This document shows, in pieces, positions 45,640 through 55,296 of a stretch of DNA of 64,000 bases (its first letter is position 1; each line of letters opens with the position of its first letter). The notes beneath the pieces were generated by a model, which was not told the origin of the DNA, searched no databases, and was given only the letters and a program-made list of their open reading frames with translations. The stretch spans positions 496,001 to 560,000 of the forward strand of contig NZ_CABHOU010000025.1 in the NCBI RefSeq assembly GCF_902168175.1, in the 5' to 3' direction. A program made the position numbers and the translations under genes. This DNA is from an uncultured Chitinophaga sp. Lineage in GTDB: Bacteria > Bacteroidota > Bacteroidia > Chitinophagales > Chitinophagaceae.

Positions 45640-47124
45640 CTATTTTTTAGGCTGCTTGCCTTGTAAGGCTAATGTTTGTGTATACACCGCGCCAAACCTG
45701 TCGGTCGCGGTTACCGTTACCGACCGTGTACCCAAAGGGATCACTCCTTTAAACAGGTGATCGGTAGCGCTGGGTTCTACGAACTTATGTTTAACCGGCA
45801 GCTCAGCACCCTTGTACAGCTTTACCGCCAGCGGATCGAAGCCGTTAAAACGCTTCATATCACCCAGCTTGTTACCATCTGCCGTCAGTTCTACTTTCCA
45901 GGCCGGGTCGTAGTTCCACACATTGGCAATGATGTTCGAAGGATCGATCTCGTCCTGGAAAACGCTGACCTGGTAATCTTTTGATTGCCCCACACCCTTG
46001 TAATACCATTTCATATCATCACCTTTTACTTCATACACGCCGTAACCACCGGGAGTACCATCTCCACAAACCGCGCCAGTCCACCAGGCGCCGCATACCG
46101 TACCATGTATGTGTTCGAATACACCTTCGTGCAGTACATTTTCGTTGAAGTGGGTATGACCGCTCATGATATGCGACTTATAGTTTTTAAGCAACGCATA
46201 CAACTCAGCGCGATTTTCGGTAACACCACCGGGGCTGGGCAAATCGGCACCGGCCCGTTTGAAAGCCTCCGTATAAGCGGGAATGTGCATGCTCAGGATA
46301 ACAAGGCTGCCTGGCTTCACTGTTGCCAGGTCTTTCTTCAGCCAGGCAATTTGCTCGTCCGTAATCATACCTTTATACTCTCTTTCTTTGCCGAGGTAAT
46401 ACACGTTATCGAGTACTACGTAATGCGCTTTACCACGGTTAAAGGAATAATAAGTGGGGCCGAAAAGTTTCTTGAAAGTGCGGTCGCTCGTTTCGTCGCC
46501 ACCCTGACGATAGTCAAGATCGTGGTTGCCAATTACCTGGAAGAAAGGAATGCCTGTAACCGTAGCCGCCTGAATATAATCGTCGAACAAATCGTGTTTG
46601 TCCCATACCAGGTCACCACAACCGATGCCATGCCACAGCGCGTCTTTGCCGTAACTATCGATCAAAGCCTTTGTATCCGGGGCAGATTTGGTGATCAGTT
46701 CTTCTGCATCGTCTTTGGAGCGGATCTGTGGATCGGCCCATATGATAAAGTTATGCTCGTCGTCGTTTTTGGCCAGTGGTGTAAGCGTAAAGTTGATGGT
46801 TTGTGCATCTTTTGCTTCAAGTGGCTGGAAGTAAGCAGCCAGCCCCTCTTTGCTTACCGGGATTTCGTGACCGGCAGGCACACTTACGAATACGAATCCC
46901 GCTTTTTCATTGGCAGTAAATCCGAAACGACCTTTGCTATCAGTGGTTACTACAGAAAAACCATCGCTCACTACAACACCTTTAAGGGCTTTACCATTAG
47001 CAGTTACCTTACCCGATACCCTGGTAGCTTTACCACCTACGATTGCAGAGTAAGCCCTGTCGGCCCCTGAAAGTATACCTGCACCGATCAAAGAAGTGAG
47101 GTAAAGAAAATTACGCCTATCCAT
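45640..47124 (-). CDS. Calcineurin-like metallophosphoesterase
   Basis: A 494-residue exported enzyme with a twin-arginine-like leader (MDRRNFLYLTSLIGAGILSG). It has an N-terminal carboxypeptidase-regulatory-like domain (about 35-105), the metallophosphatase core (IIWADPQIR, GCGDLVWD, GNHDLDY, MHIPAY, SGHTHFNE) and a C-terminal beta domain. The first metal motif reads DPQ rather than the common DxH. The frame is open to 47313, but that would overlap the GlpT gene; the ATG at 47124 fits the leader. Phosphate release from a sugar or glycerol phosphate ester is the likely role. Confidence 0.88.
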   Translation of the reverse strand: MDRRNFLYLTSLIGAGILSGADRAYSAIVGGKATRVSGKVTANGKALKGVVVSDGFSVVTTDSKGRFGFTANEKAGFVFVSVPAGHEIPVSKEGLAAYFQPLEAKDAQTINFTLTPLAKNDDEHNFIIWADPQIRSKDDAEELITKSAPDTKALIDSYGKDALWHGIGCGDLVWDKHDLFDDYIQAATVTGIPFFQVIGNHDLDYRQGGDETSDRTFKKLFGPTYYSFNRGKAHYVVLDNVYYLGKEREYKGMITDEQIAWLKKDLATVKPGSLVILSMHIPAYTEAFKRAGADLPSPGGVTENRAELYALLKNYKSHIMSGHTHFNENVLHEGVFEHIHGTVCGAWWTGAVCGDGTPGGYGVYEVKGDDMKWYYKGVGQSKDYQVSVFQDEIDPSNIIANVWNYDPAWKVELTADGNKLGDMKRFNGFDPLAVKLYKGAELPVKHKFVEPSATDHLFKGVIPLGTRSVTVTATDRFGAVYTQTLALQGKQPKK

Positions 47125-47204
47125 GTTTATGTAAAAATTTGGCTGCAAAGTAAAGCCGTGACAGGCAAGCCGCCCCGTACACGATGTTATGAAATCGCTA
47201 AGTT

Positions 47205-48539
47205 TTACCGCACGCCCACATTGAGCTTCTCGCGGTTCCAGGTAAGAGCGGTAAAGAAGATGGCCAGTATGCAGGCAGCGATCATGACATAAAAACCACC
47301 ATCCCATCCCCATTTATCTACTATGTAACCGATGGCCACATTAGCGAACAATGCGCCTCCGAGGTAACCGAACAAACCGGTTAATCCCGCCGCAGTACCT
47401 GCAGCCTTTTTCGGCACCAGGTCAAGGGCCTGAACACCTATCAACATCACCGGCCCGTATATCAGGAAGCCGATAGCGATCAGCGCGGCATTATCCACCC
47501 AGGGTCTGCCCGCAGGGTTTTTCCAGTATACGACTACGGCTACCAGCACCAGTAACATATAAATAACGGTTGCCGGGGCACGGCGGCCGCGGAATATCTT
47601 ATCGCTTATCCAGCCACATAACAATGTACCGGGAATGCCTGCATACTCATACGCGAAGTAAGCCCAGCCTGTTTCTTTTACCGAGAAACCCTTTGCTTCT
47701 TTCAGATAAGTAGGGGCCCAGTCCAGCACACCGTAACGCAGCAGGTACACAAATACGTTAGCAAGTGCGATGTACCACAACAACCTGTTGGTAAGAATAT
47801 GGTTCTTAAATATAGCCATGGCCGTTAGCTCCTTTTCATGATCGGCAGCATAGTCGGCAGGGTACTCGTTTTTGTATTGTTCCACCGGCGGTAAACCGCA
47901 TGACTGCGGCGTATCGCGTACAAGCCAGTAAGCAATGGCGGCTACCACAAAAGCTACAGCGGCGGGGAAAAAGAATTTACTCTCCCATACGCCGAACAGG
48001 TGCATCCCCAGTATCGTCAGCGGACCAATAAGACCACCACCGACGTTATGGGCTACATTCCAAATCGACATCATGGTCCCCCTTTCTTTCAACGAAAACC
48101 AGTGTACCACTACCCTTCCGCAAGGCGGCCAGCCCATACCCTGAAACCAGCCATTAACGAACAAGAGCGTAAACATAATGGCGATAGAACTGGTAGCCCA
48201 GGGAAAAAGGCCCATCAACAACATTGTTAACGCCGACAGCACGAGGCCGAGAGTAATGAATTTACGCGCATCGCTACGGTCGCTCAGGTTGCCCATGATA
48301 AACTTACTAATGCCATATGCCACCGATACGCCGGACAAGGCAATACCCAACTCTCCTTTAGAAAATCCCTTATCCGCGAGGTCGGGCATGGCGAGTGTAA
48401 AGTTCTTTCGCACCAGGTAGTACCCTGCATATCCTATAAATATGCCTATAAACACCTGCCACCTCAGCTTCTTGTAGTCCTGGTCTATCACATCTGCAGG
48501 TTGCAAAGGTTTCGGGACCGGCGGTTGTAACCAGTTCAT
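47205..48539 (-). CDS. glpT: Glycerol-3-phosphate antiporter of the OPA family (GlpT-like)
   Basis: A 444-residue major facilitator with 12 membrane helices. Residues matching the phosphate-binding arginine and the gating histidine of GlpT are visible in GYYLVRKNF (about residue 45) and [10 protein letters not shown] (about 167). It would exchange external glycerol 3-phosphate for internal phosphate. Related hexose-phosphate carriers of the same family are possible, but the GDPD, GlpD and GlpK neighbours favour glycerol 3-phosphate. It follows the DUF5689 gene by 67 bases. Confidence 0.87.
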   Translation of the reverse strand: MNWLQPPVPKPLQPADVIDQDYKKLRWQVFIGIFIGYAGYYLVRKNFTLAMPDLADKGFSKGELGIALSGVSVAYGISKFIMGNLSDRSDARKFITLGLVLSALTMLLMGLFPWATSSIAIMFTLLFVNGWFQGMGWPPCGRVVVHWFSLKERGTMMSIWNVAHNVGGGLIGPLTILGMHLFGVWESKFFFPAAVAFVVAAIAYWLVRDTPQSCGLPPVEQYKNEYPADYAADHEKELTAMAIFKNHILTNRLLWYIALANVFVYLLRYGVLDWAPTYLKEAKGFSVKETGWAYFAYEYAGIPGTLLCGWISDKIFRGRRAPATVIYMLLVLVAVVVYWKNPAGRPWVDNAALIAIGFLIYGPVMLIGVQALDLVPKKAAGTAAGLTGLFGYLGGALFANVAIGYIVDKWGWDGGFYVMIAACILAIFFTALTWNREKLNVGVR

Positions 48540-48574
48540 TAAAATCGGATCGGTTTATATGAGAAAGATAAAAT

Positions 48575-48592
48575 GGAGCTGGATACGATCCA
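48575..48592 (-). repeat. Hairpin between the DUF5689 and GlpT genes
   Basis: GCTGGAT / ATCCAGC stem around a 3-base loop. The T-run on the minus strand is only four bases, so it may reduce rather than stop readthrough. Confidence 0.5.
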
Positions 48593-48606
48593 GCCCCGGG
48601 CATCGT

Positions 48607-50151
48607 TTATTGTATGAATAATTTTGTTGACAGCGAATCGTTCTGAATTTCTGAAAGCTGGGAAGTCTTTGTCATCAATACATTCGTTTGTGTTCTGGCT
48701 TTTGTCCAGCGGCCTAAACCAACATTGTACTCACCGCCCAGGATATAAAAGAACCCAAGGTCGCCGGTGTTATAAGCCAGGAAGGTGTTATTGGTACCCA
48801 TCCTGAAATAAGGCTGTTGAATGGATGGTTCAAGCGGATTTACCACATCATACCAGTCGGTATTGGCGATTTTGTATCCCAGTGGTGGCGGACCAGCACT
48901 ATAAAGACTGCCACCACCGTTTACCCATATTACATCTACAGGTTTAGTATCGGCAGTTACAGTAACGCCTTCGAAAACAGCTATACCAAAGGCATTACCA
49001 CTGTTAGCCAACCAGCCATTTTTAGCCACGCCAAATCCTTCGCCGGCTTTAGTTACATAGTCGTAATTCTTCACCCAGTTAACGGAAGAAATATCGGTAG
49101 AAAGATCACCGTTAATCAGTTTGAATTTACCGCCAACATAAAAGAAGGTGCCTTTTGCAGCAGTGCCCGAGTTGATGTTGATCTTATAGGTACGGTCAAC
49201 ACCCGTAGCCCAGCCCTTATTCGGCGCCCCGGTGGGGTTAGATGCACCTGCATTATTGTTCCATACCAGTGAATATGGCGTTACAGCGAAGTCGATATCC
49301 CTGGTGGCCATCATCTGCACGTATTCATAGTTACCATCAGAAGCTATTCTCGGATCGCTGCAAAAACCGGTGATCAGGATGGGTTGCAGTTCGATTACGG
49401 AACTGAGAATATCATAATCTTTACCGGTACGCAGGCGAAAAATGGGAACAGACTTCCCATCGCTGCCTTCTTTATTAAATACGATACCGCGGTAATTGGC
49501 CATTACCGGCAGCAGGCTGTCGGCAAAGGTAGCGCCGGCAGTGGTCGATACCGTGATGTTACCAAAACCATCATTCAGTACCCAGTCTTTGCCCCCGAAC
49601 TTATCGGTGGGCGCAGGCAATGGATTAAAGCCGCCCTTTACCAATACCGACAATACACTTTCATATGCATCCGGGTTAGCCAGTATCTGGCTGCTGTTGG
49701 CGCGTACAGCCGGAATCGTATTATTGGAAGATACTTTTGTGATATCGCCGGTGGTAACACCTGTAATGCGTAAAATTCCTTCTTTTTTAGTCATTACTTT
49801 ACCTGCAAGGTTTACGATCAGCGAATCGCCCGGCACGAAAGTAGCTGCATCATTCCCTAACTCAATAGCTATACCACGAAGCAGGTTAAGGCGGCGGTAA
49901 TCCTGCATAATCAGTAAACCGGCGGGCATATTACCACCTGTATGATCGGATACTACAACCCCGGTAATTTTATCGCAACCAAACATGGTTTCCTTCGACA
50001 AAGGCACGTCTTTACCATGATAAATGCTGCGCAGGTCGTACATGGGCAGGTACGGGTAAATTACGGCACCGGGATAGGTCTTATCTTTCTCACAAGCCCA
50101 AAAACTTATAAACAAAGCCAGGAAGACGGAATATTTAATAATGTTGTTCAT
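48607..50151 (-). CDS. DUF5689 lipoprotein
   Basis: A 514-residue protein with a lipobox (ISFWACEKDK, Cys20). The N-terminal DUF5689 OB-like domain spans about residues 35-250 (YDLRSIYHGKD, ITGVVVSDHTGGN, GDSLIVNLAGKV). A longer C-terminal part contains several WxNxxxG turns. Members commonly follow SusC/SusD genes and probably bind substrate at the cell surface. It lies 28 bases after susD. Confidence 0.8.
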   Translation of the reverse strand: MNNIIKYSVFLALFISFWACEKDKTYPGAVIYPYLPMYDLRSIYHGKDVPLSKETMFGCDKITGVVVSDHTGGNMPAGLLIMQDYRRLNLLRGIAIELGNDAATFVPGDSLIVNLAGKVMTKKEGILRITGVTTGDITKVSSNNTIPAVRANSSQILANPDAYESVLSVLVKGGFNPLPAPTDKFGGKDWVLNDGFGNITVSTTAGATFADSLLPVMANYRGIVFNKEGSDGKSVPIFRLRTGKDYDILSSVIELQPILITGFCSDPRIASDGNYEYVQMMATRDIDFAVTPYSLVWNNNAGASNPTGAPNKGWATGVDRTYKININSGTAAKGTFFYVGGKFKLINGDLSTDISSVNWVKNYDYVTKAGEGFGVAKNGWLANSGNAFGIAVFEGVTVTADTKPVDVIWVNGGGSLYSAGPPPLGYKIANTDWYDVVNPLEPSIQQPYFRMGTNNTFLAYNTGDLGFFYILGGEYNVGLGRWTKARTQTNVLMTKTSQLSEIQNDSLSTKLFIQ

Positions 50152-50179
50152 CGTGTTCTTTTTACTTGAATGTTGATAC

Positions 50180-51700
50180 TTACTTTTTCTGCCACCATAC
50201 TTCGGTAGAGATTACATCAGGCCCCTGAACGGCAACAGCCAGTTTGTAATTGGTGGGGTTTGCAGACTGCACATACAGCGGATAGTTAAAACGTGCCGGC
50301 ATTACACCACCATTGCTTAACCCGTTGCCTTTGGGTAATACAGGATGGCCGGTGCGGCGGTACTCTACCCACTGCTGTAAATCGGTAAGGAACAAAGCAT
50401 AGTATTTCAGCAGATGGATCTTCTCCATTTTATCTTCCAGTGGCAATGTATCATCCCATGGAATATCTGCGTTGGTAAGAAAAGTTTTAATATCCACCGC
50501 CCAGGCAGGCATCCACAGCGTGATGCTGTTTTTAGCGCCATCGTTGTAGTAGGTTTCGGCAGAGCCGGTAATCCAGCCTTTAACAACAGCCTCCGCCAGC
50601 ATGAATTTTAATTCTGCAAAGTTCAGGATCATACCTGCCAGCGCATCTGTTTGCATGGATGTGGTGGAGGTATTGGAATAGAAGTAAGATTTTTTCGGTC
50701 CGCCCTGTCCTGGCAAATAACCGCTGGGTACACCTTTAAACCCTTCGGACGACTGTGCAATACCCCACCTGTTAATACCATTCGCACCAAGCGATATATT
50801 CAGCCTTGGATCGTCCCAGGATACCAGGTGATCAATGAAGAAACTGGCAATACCCGGAGCGCGGAAATCCTGTTCCCTTACGCCGGTTACATAGGGATTA
50901 ACATAGGGAGCTACACCTGTCCATTTGAGGATGGCCGATTCCGCATTACTGTTGATGAGCGGGTAGGTAACATTATCTCCCACAATTTGCTGGAACTTAG
51001 CGATTACGTCCGACGCCACTTCCGTTTTACCGGATATCCTCAGTAGCAAACGCAGGTAAAGTGTATTACAGAATTTTCTCCATAGAGATGCTTTACCTCC
51101 ATATATCGGATCGCTCGCAGTAACGGTAAGGTCAGCTGCGCCCGTAAGCAGCGTGTTAGCCGTTTCCAGCTGTTTAAAGATGTCTAAATAAATATCTTTC
51201 TGCCTGTCAAAAGCTGGCTCGTAAATAACACTGTCGCGGCCTTTGTTAGAATTGAAATAAGGAACATCGCCATATGCATCCGTAAGCATGGAGTAAACCC
51301 ACGACTGGCAGATGAGCGAGATGGCCATATAGGTTTTGTTGTAGTTTGGACCGGTAGTGTCCGCAGCTACCCTGTAAAGGTCTTTTAAGTTCGACAGTTG
51401 AATGTACCAGTTATTGTACAGGTAATCGGCCCAGGTGTTGTTAAAGTCGTAACGGAACACGCGACCGTCAGAATCGTTCATGTCTACCGTAACCTGCATC
51501 AGTTCATTATTGAAATTGCGGTTACGTATCATGTTATAAGTAACGATGTTTACCAGCGCCGGCGCCAGCAACTGCTGCGGCAGGGCGGTTGTTGTTTTAT
51601 TGGGATCTGTGTTGATCTCCTTAAAATCCTTTGTACAGGAACTTAAAAAGAGGGCGAACAACAGCACAGCGCCTGATATTTTATTAATAAACTGCTTCAT
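50180..51700 (-). CDS. SusD/RagB-family outer-membrane lipoprotein
   Basis: A 506-residue protein of the SusD-like type. A lipobox (FLSSCTKD, Cys22) is followed by DFKEINTDPNKTTTALPQQL, typical of the SusD-like group, and TPR-rich helices in the rest. SusD proteins form the lid of a SusC transporter and catch the ligand. The ligand is usually a glycan; here the neighbours suggest a glycerophosphate compound. It starts 11 bases after susC. Confidence 0.9.
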   Translation of the reverse strand: MKQFINKISGAVLLFALFLSSCTKDFKEINTDPNKTTTALPQQLLAPALVNIVTYNMIRNRNFNNELMQVTVDMNDSDGRVFRYDFNNTWADYLYNNWYIQLSNLKDLYRVAADTTGPNYNKTYMAISLICQSWVYSMLTDAYGDVPYFNSNKGRDSVIYEPAFDRQKDIYLDIFKQLETANTLLTGAADLTVTASDPIYGGKASLWRKFCNTLYLRLLLRISGKTEVASDVIAKFQQIVGDNVTYPLINSNAESAILKWTGVAPYVNPYVTGVREQDFRAPGIASFFIDHLVSWDDPRLNISLGANGINRWGIAQSSEGFKGVPSGYLPGQGGPKKSYFYSNTSTTSMQTDALAGMILNFAELKFMLAEAVVKGWITGSAETYYNDGAKNSITLWMPAWAVDIKTFLTNADIPWDDTLPLEDKMEKIHLLKYYALFLTDLQQWVEYRRTGHPVLPKGNGLSNGGVMPARFNYPLYVQSANPTNYKLAVAVQGPDVISTEVWWQKK

Positions 51701-51711
51701 TTTCGTTCAGG

Positions 51712-54700
51712 TTAAAGTCCAATAACTAGGTTAAAACCAAATGTGCGGGTAGATGGGAACTGGCCGATCTCAAAACCCTGTACTATATCTGTTCCGCTGA
51801 TCGTACCAAATTCAGGATCGAACATGGGCCATGGCGACCAGATGAACAGGTTACGCCCGTATACCCCAAGGGTTACCCGTTGTAACCCGATCTTATTGAG
51901 CATGGCAGGCTTAAAGGTGTAGTCCAGCCTGGCTTCCCTGAATTTGATGAAGTCGGTAGAGAACGTATTACCTTCTGCGTTATCGATACCGTAATGAGAG
52001 CGGTAGTAGTTATCAATATCCGTGGCCACCTTTGTGTTGGGCACATATTTTCCATCTGCGTCTACCACCACACCGTTACCGATTACACCACTTTCCCGGC
52101 CGGGCACCGTGTTCATCGTTTTACCCTGTTCCGCCAGTTTATGGTGCATCAGCGAATGTGCTACCGCACCCCATTGTGCATCGAACAATACATTGAGGCG
52201 GAATTGCTTGTAAGTAAAGTCGTTACTGAAACCGAGCTTACCTTTCGGTATTGTGTTACCGAGGTGAATTACATCGTCGGCCAGTTTGGCGAAACCGCTG
52301 CTGGCGTCGTATACAACCTGACCATCCGGCGCTCTCAGGTAACCACGCCCGTAAAGGTCTCCCATGCTGCCACCCACTTTTGCTACGATCTGTCCGCCAC
52401 CAATGGGACCCGTACGCAACACGATCGATGTATCGGGCAGTTCGAGGATTTTATTGCGGTTAAAGGAGTAAACGATGTTGCTGTTCCATTTAAAATCTTT
52501 GGTAGATACAGGTGTGCCGTTCAGTGTAAATTCCATGCCCTGGTTCTGCACCTTACCCGTATTGATCACTGCATTGGCCCAGCCAGACGAACGATCGATT
52601 ACGCGGGTAAGGATCTGGTCCCTGGTGTTACCGCCGTATAGCGCGATATCAATGCCAGCCCTGTTTTTCCAGAACCTCACGTTAGTGCCCACTTCAAATG
52701 TGGTGGTACGCAGTGGTTTAAGATTGGGATTGGTAACAAGCGTCGGATTTTGCAGGTAACCATCGAAGTTAACAGGACTTTCATAACCGTAAGCAGTATA
52801 GTAAGGCGTTGTACCGCCGCTACCAACGCTGGATGCAGAGAACCTCAGCTTCGCAAAAGAAATGGCGTCAGGCAGTTTTACTACTTCAGACAAGATGAAA
52901 CTTGTATTAGCCGATGTATAGAAGAAACCGGCGTTGCTGGTACGGATAGGGGTAGCCAGCGTACTGTTCCAGTCCTGCCTGCCAGTAACATCCAGGAACA
53001 GGAAGTTTTTATAAGATGCAGAGAACAGTGCGTAAAAGCTATTCAGTGCAATCTGCGATTTGTAAGGGATGGCTACCTTAGGGCCCGCAGCATTTGTCAT
53101 GGAGTATACACCCGGAACGATAAGGGAGTCGGCACGTACTTCATCTCTATTATAGAAATTGCGCATGGTACTGCCACCTAACGTACCCGATACATCAAAG
53201 TCTTTATTGATCTTTTTATTATACTTCAGCAGGAAATCGCCGGTAACCTCCTGTGAATAGATGTTTTGTGTACGGTAACTGCCTAAGCGGAATTTACTGC
53301 CGGCATCAAACGGACGTTCCTGCGCGCGGCGCTCGAACGAAAGGTCGGACGAAGCCCTTAACTGCAGACTTAACTCCTTCGTGAAACTGTACGTAGCGGT
53401 GGCGTTACCGGTAACGCTGTTACGGTTCGATTTGTTCTGGAACTCATATGCAACCGCGTACGGGTTTTCGGGAAAGCTGGAGAAAGGGAATTCAATCTCG
53501 CGGCCCACTTTACCCAGCGCCCAGTAATTCTTCAACCAGTTAAGGTCGCCATTGGGCTGCCAGAAAATGTACCAGTACATAATAGACTGGTTGCCATAAC
53601 CGGTACCCGGAAGGTTATCACTCTTTTTGTTCGTATAATTCACCTTCGAGGATATCTGTAATTTATCATTCAGTTTAGAGTTTACAGAAAAAGCAACGGT
53701 GTTACGCTGGTATCCAGTGTTCGGCATAATCCAGTTGTTCTGCACATTCGTAACAGAGAAACGGGCAATCGTTTTGTCCGTACCACCATCCACGCTAATC
53801 GTGTTTGTAAGGGTTTTACCGGCTTCGAAATAATCGCGGGTAGAGTTTACATAAGGCTTCCACAATGATCTTTCTTTGGCCTGCGTTTGCGTTTCAGGAT
53901 CATACTGGTAAAACATTTGCCCATTAAAACGAGGACCGTAAGCAGAACTGGTAGCACTGGTGTTATTACCATCGGGCGACGCCAGGTAAGAGTAATAGTT
54001 GAGGCCCCCGGTACCCTGCCCATACAAATACTGCAGGTCGGGCCAGCGGTTCACAGTTTCCATGGAACCATTGGAATTCACGGTAATGCCCAATCCTTTT
54101 TTCCTGGAACTGCCGGATTTAGTAGTAATGATGATCGCACCATTAGCGCCGTTCTGACCGTACAGTGCAGCCGCACCAGGACCTTTCAGCACCGTGATCG
54201 TCTCAATGTCTTCCGGGTTAATATCGTTAAGACCGCTACCGTAGTCGGCAGGCATGTTATCGCTGCCTGTACCATAAGGCACTTCGCCCGCTACTGCTGT
54301 ACGCCGGCCACTTCCACCAACACCACCGCCACTCACGATCACACCATCCACCACCACCAGTGCTTCGTTGTTACCGGTAAGGTTGTTCTCGCCACGTAAC
54401 ACGATTTTGATAGAACCGGTTGGGCCACCATTGGATCTTACGAGGTTAAGGCCCGCTACCTTACCAGACAGTGCATCGGTCCAGTTACTGGACAATGCAT
54501 CTGTAAGCTGTTCGCCCTTTACCACGGTAGTAGCATAACCCAGTGCCTTTTCATCCCGTTTAATGCCAAGCGCCGTCACCACCACTTCGTCGAGCGACTT
54601 CGGATCTTCCTTCAAAACTATGTTTAACTGTTGTGTTGTTTTAATTGTTACTTCACGCGAAATAAAGCCCAGGTAGGTAAATACAAGTACTCCGCCTGAC

Positions 54701-54960
54701 GGGGGCAGTGTAATCATGTATGCGCCTTTTGCATCGGTAGTAGTTCCTTTTCCGGAGTTTTTCAGGTGGATAGTTACGCCAATCAGCGCTTCACCTTTTT
54801 CGTCCGTTACTTTACCGCGCACCACTACTTCCTCCTGCTGAAGTTTCCCTGAAGAAGTAAAAGCCATGGAAGCCGCTGCCGCAGCGGGGGAAGCGCTACC
54901 CGACACCATTGTGCAGACACCCAGTTGCAGGCCGGTGATAAATAGTAGAAAGTGTTTCAT
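51712..54960 (-). CDS. SusC/RagA-family TonB-dependent outer-membrane transporter
   Basis: A 1,082-residue protein. Signal peptide; a carboxypeptidase-regulatory-like domain (VVRGKVTDEKGEALIGVTIH, about 46-120); TonB box region; plug (from about 128, DEVVVTALGIKRDEKALGYA, with VVVDGV and GPGAAALYGQNGANGAI); then a 22-strand barrel ending in the aromatic-rich TFGFNLVIGL. It imports the ligand captured by the adjacent SusD. First gene of the operon; no promoter was clear in the 336 bases upstream. Confidence 0.93.
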   Translation of the reverse strand: MKHFLLFITGLQLGVCTMVSGSASPAAAAASMAFTSSGKLQQEEVVVRGKVTDEKGEALIGVTIHLKNSGKGTTTDAKGAYMITLPPSGGVLVFTYLGFISREVTIKTTQQLNIVLKEDPKSLDEVVVTALGIKRDEKALGYATTVVKGEQLTDALSSNWTDALSGKVAGLNLVRSNGGPTGSIKIVLRGENNLTGNNEALVVVDGVIVSGGGVGGSGRRTAVAGEVPYGTGSDNMPADYGSGLNDINPEDIETITVLKGPGAAALYGQNGANGAIIITTKSGSSRKKGLGITVNSNGSMETVNRWPDLQYLYGQGTGGLNYYSYLASPDGNNTSATSSAYGPRFNGQMFYQYDPETQTQAKERSLWKPYVNSTRDYFEAGKTLTNTISVDGGTDKTIARFSVTNVQNNWIMPNTGYQRNTVAFSVNSKLNDKLQISSKVNYTNKKSDNLPGTGYGNQSIMYWYIFWQPNGDLNWLKNYWALGKVGREIEFPFSSFPENPYAVAYEFQNKSNRNSVTGNATATYSFTKELSLQLRASSDLSFERRAQERPFDAGSKFRLGSYRTQNIYSQEVTGDFLLKYNKKINKDFDVSGTLGGSTMRNFYNRDEVRADSLIVPGVYSMTNAAGPKVAIPYKSQIALNSFYALFSASYKNFLFLDVTGRQDWNSTLATPIRTSNAGFFYTSANTSFILSEVVKLPDAISFAKLRFSASSVGSGGTTPYYTAYGYESPVNFDGYLQNPTLVTNPNLKPLRTTTFEVGTNVRFWKNRAGIDIALYGGNTRDQILTRVIDRSSGWANAVINTGKVQNQGMEFTLNGTPVSTKDFKWNSNIVYSFNRNKILELPDTSIVLRTGPIGGGQIVAKVGGSMGDLYGRGYLRAPDGQVVYDASSGFAKLADDVIHLGNTIPKGKLGFSNDFTYKQFRLNVLFDAQWGAVAHSLMHHKLAEQGKTMNTVPGRESGVIGNGVVVDADGKYVPNTKVATDIDNYYRSHYGIDNAEGNTFSTDFIKFREARLDYTFKPAMLNKIGLQRVTLGVYGRNLFIWSPWPMFDPEFGTISGTDIVQGFEIGQFPSTRTFGFNLVIGL

Positions 54961-55296
54961 TCAACAAAATTGATTTTTTTAATAATTCTCTGTGGAAACC
55001 GTTTAACGCGTGAAATTTTGGATTGATGTCTTGTCTGTGGAGTCTTAATAAATCACCAGCGGAGAACACGGATGGAAGCGCCATTGGCTGCGTTTACCAG
55101 CCTGCGCTACATCTGCGATGTTTACACCGTTTAATCCGGGGCCGCACATGCGCTGCGGCACCAAAGTTTGTTCTGATCTGCTGGTAATACTGTTGTAATA
55201 AATCCTGTCGATAGTTTAGATGAGGCGTATAGCCAGATATTGGTTGTGTTAATTCATTACGTGTTCAATTCAGTTTTTAACGTGGTTTTAAATAGA
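54961..55296. other. Intergenic region between glpD and susC
   Basis: It must contain the susC promoter, but no good match to the Bacteroidota consensus is visible. A hairpin GCCGCA / TGCGGC lies at 55141-55159. No ORF or RNA family was seen. Confidence 0.4.

Noticed and set aside
45985..47070. A 361-codon open frame on the plus strand
   Set aside because: It is wholly antisense to the calcineurin-like phosphoesterase, whose motifs are unmistakable; the plus-strand product is Cys/Phe-rich with no family features.
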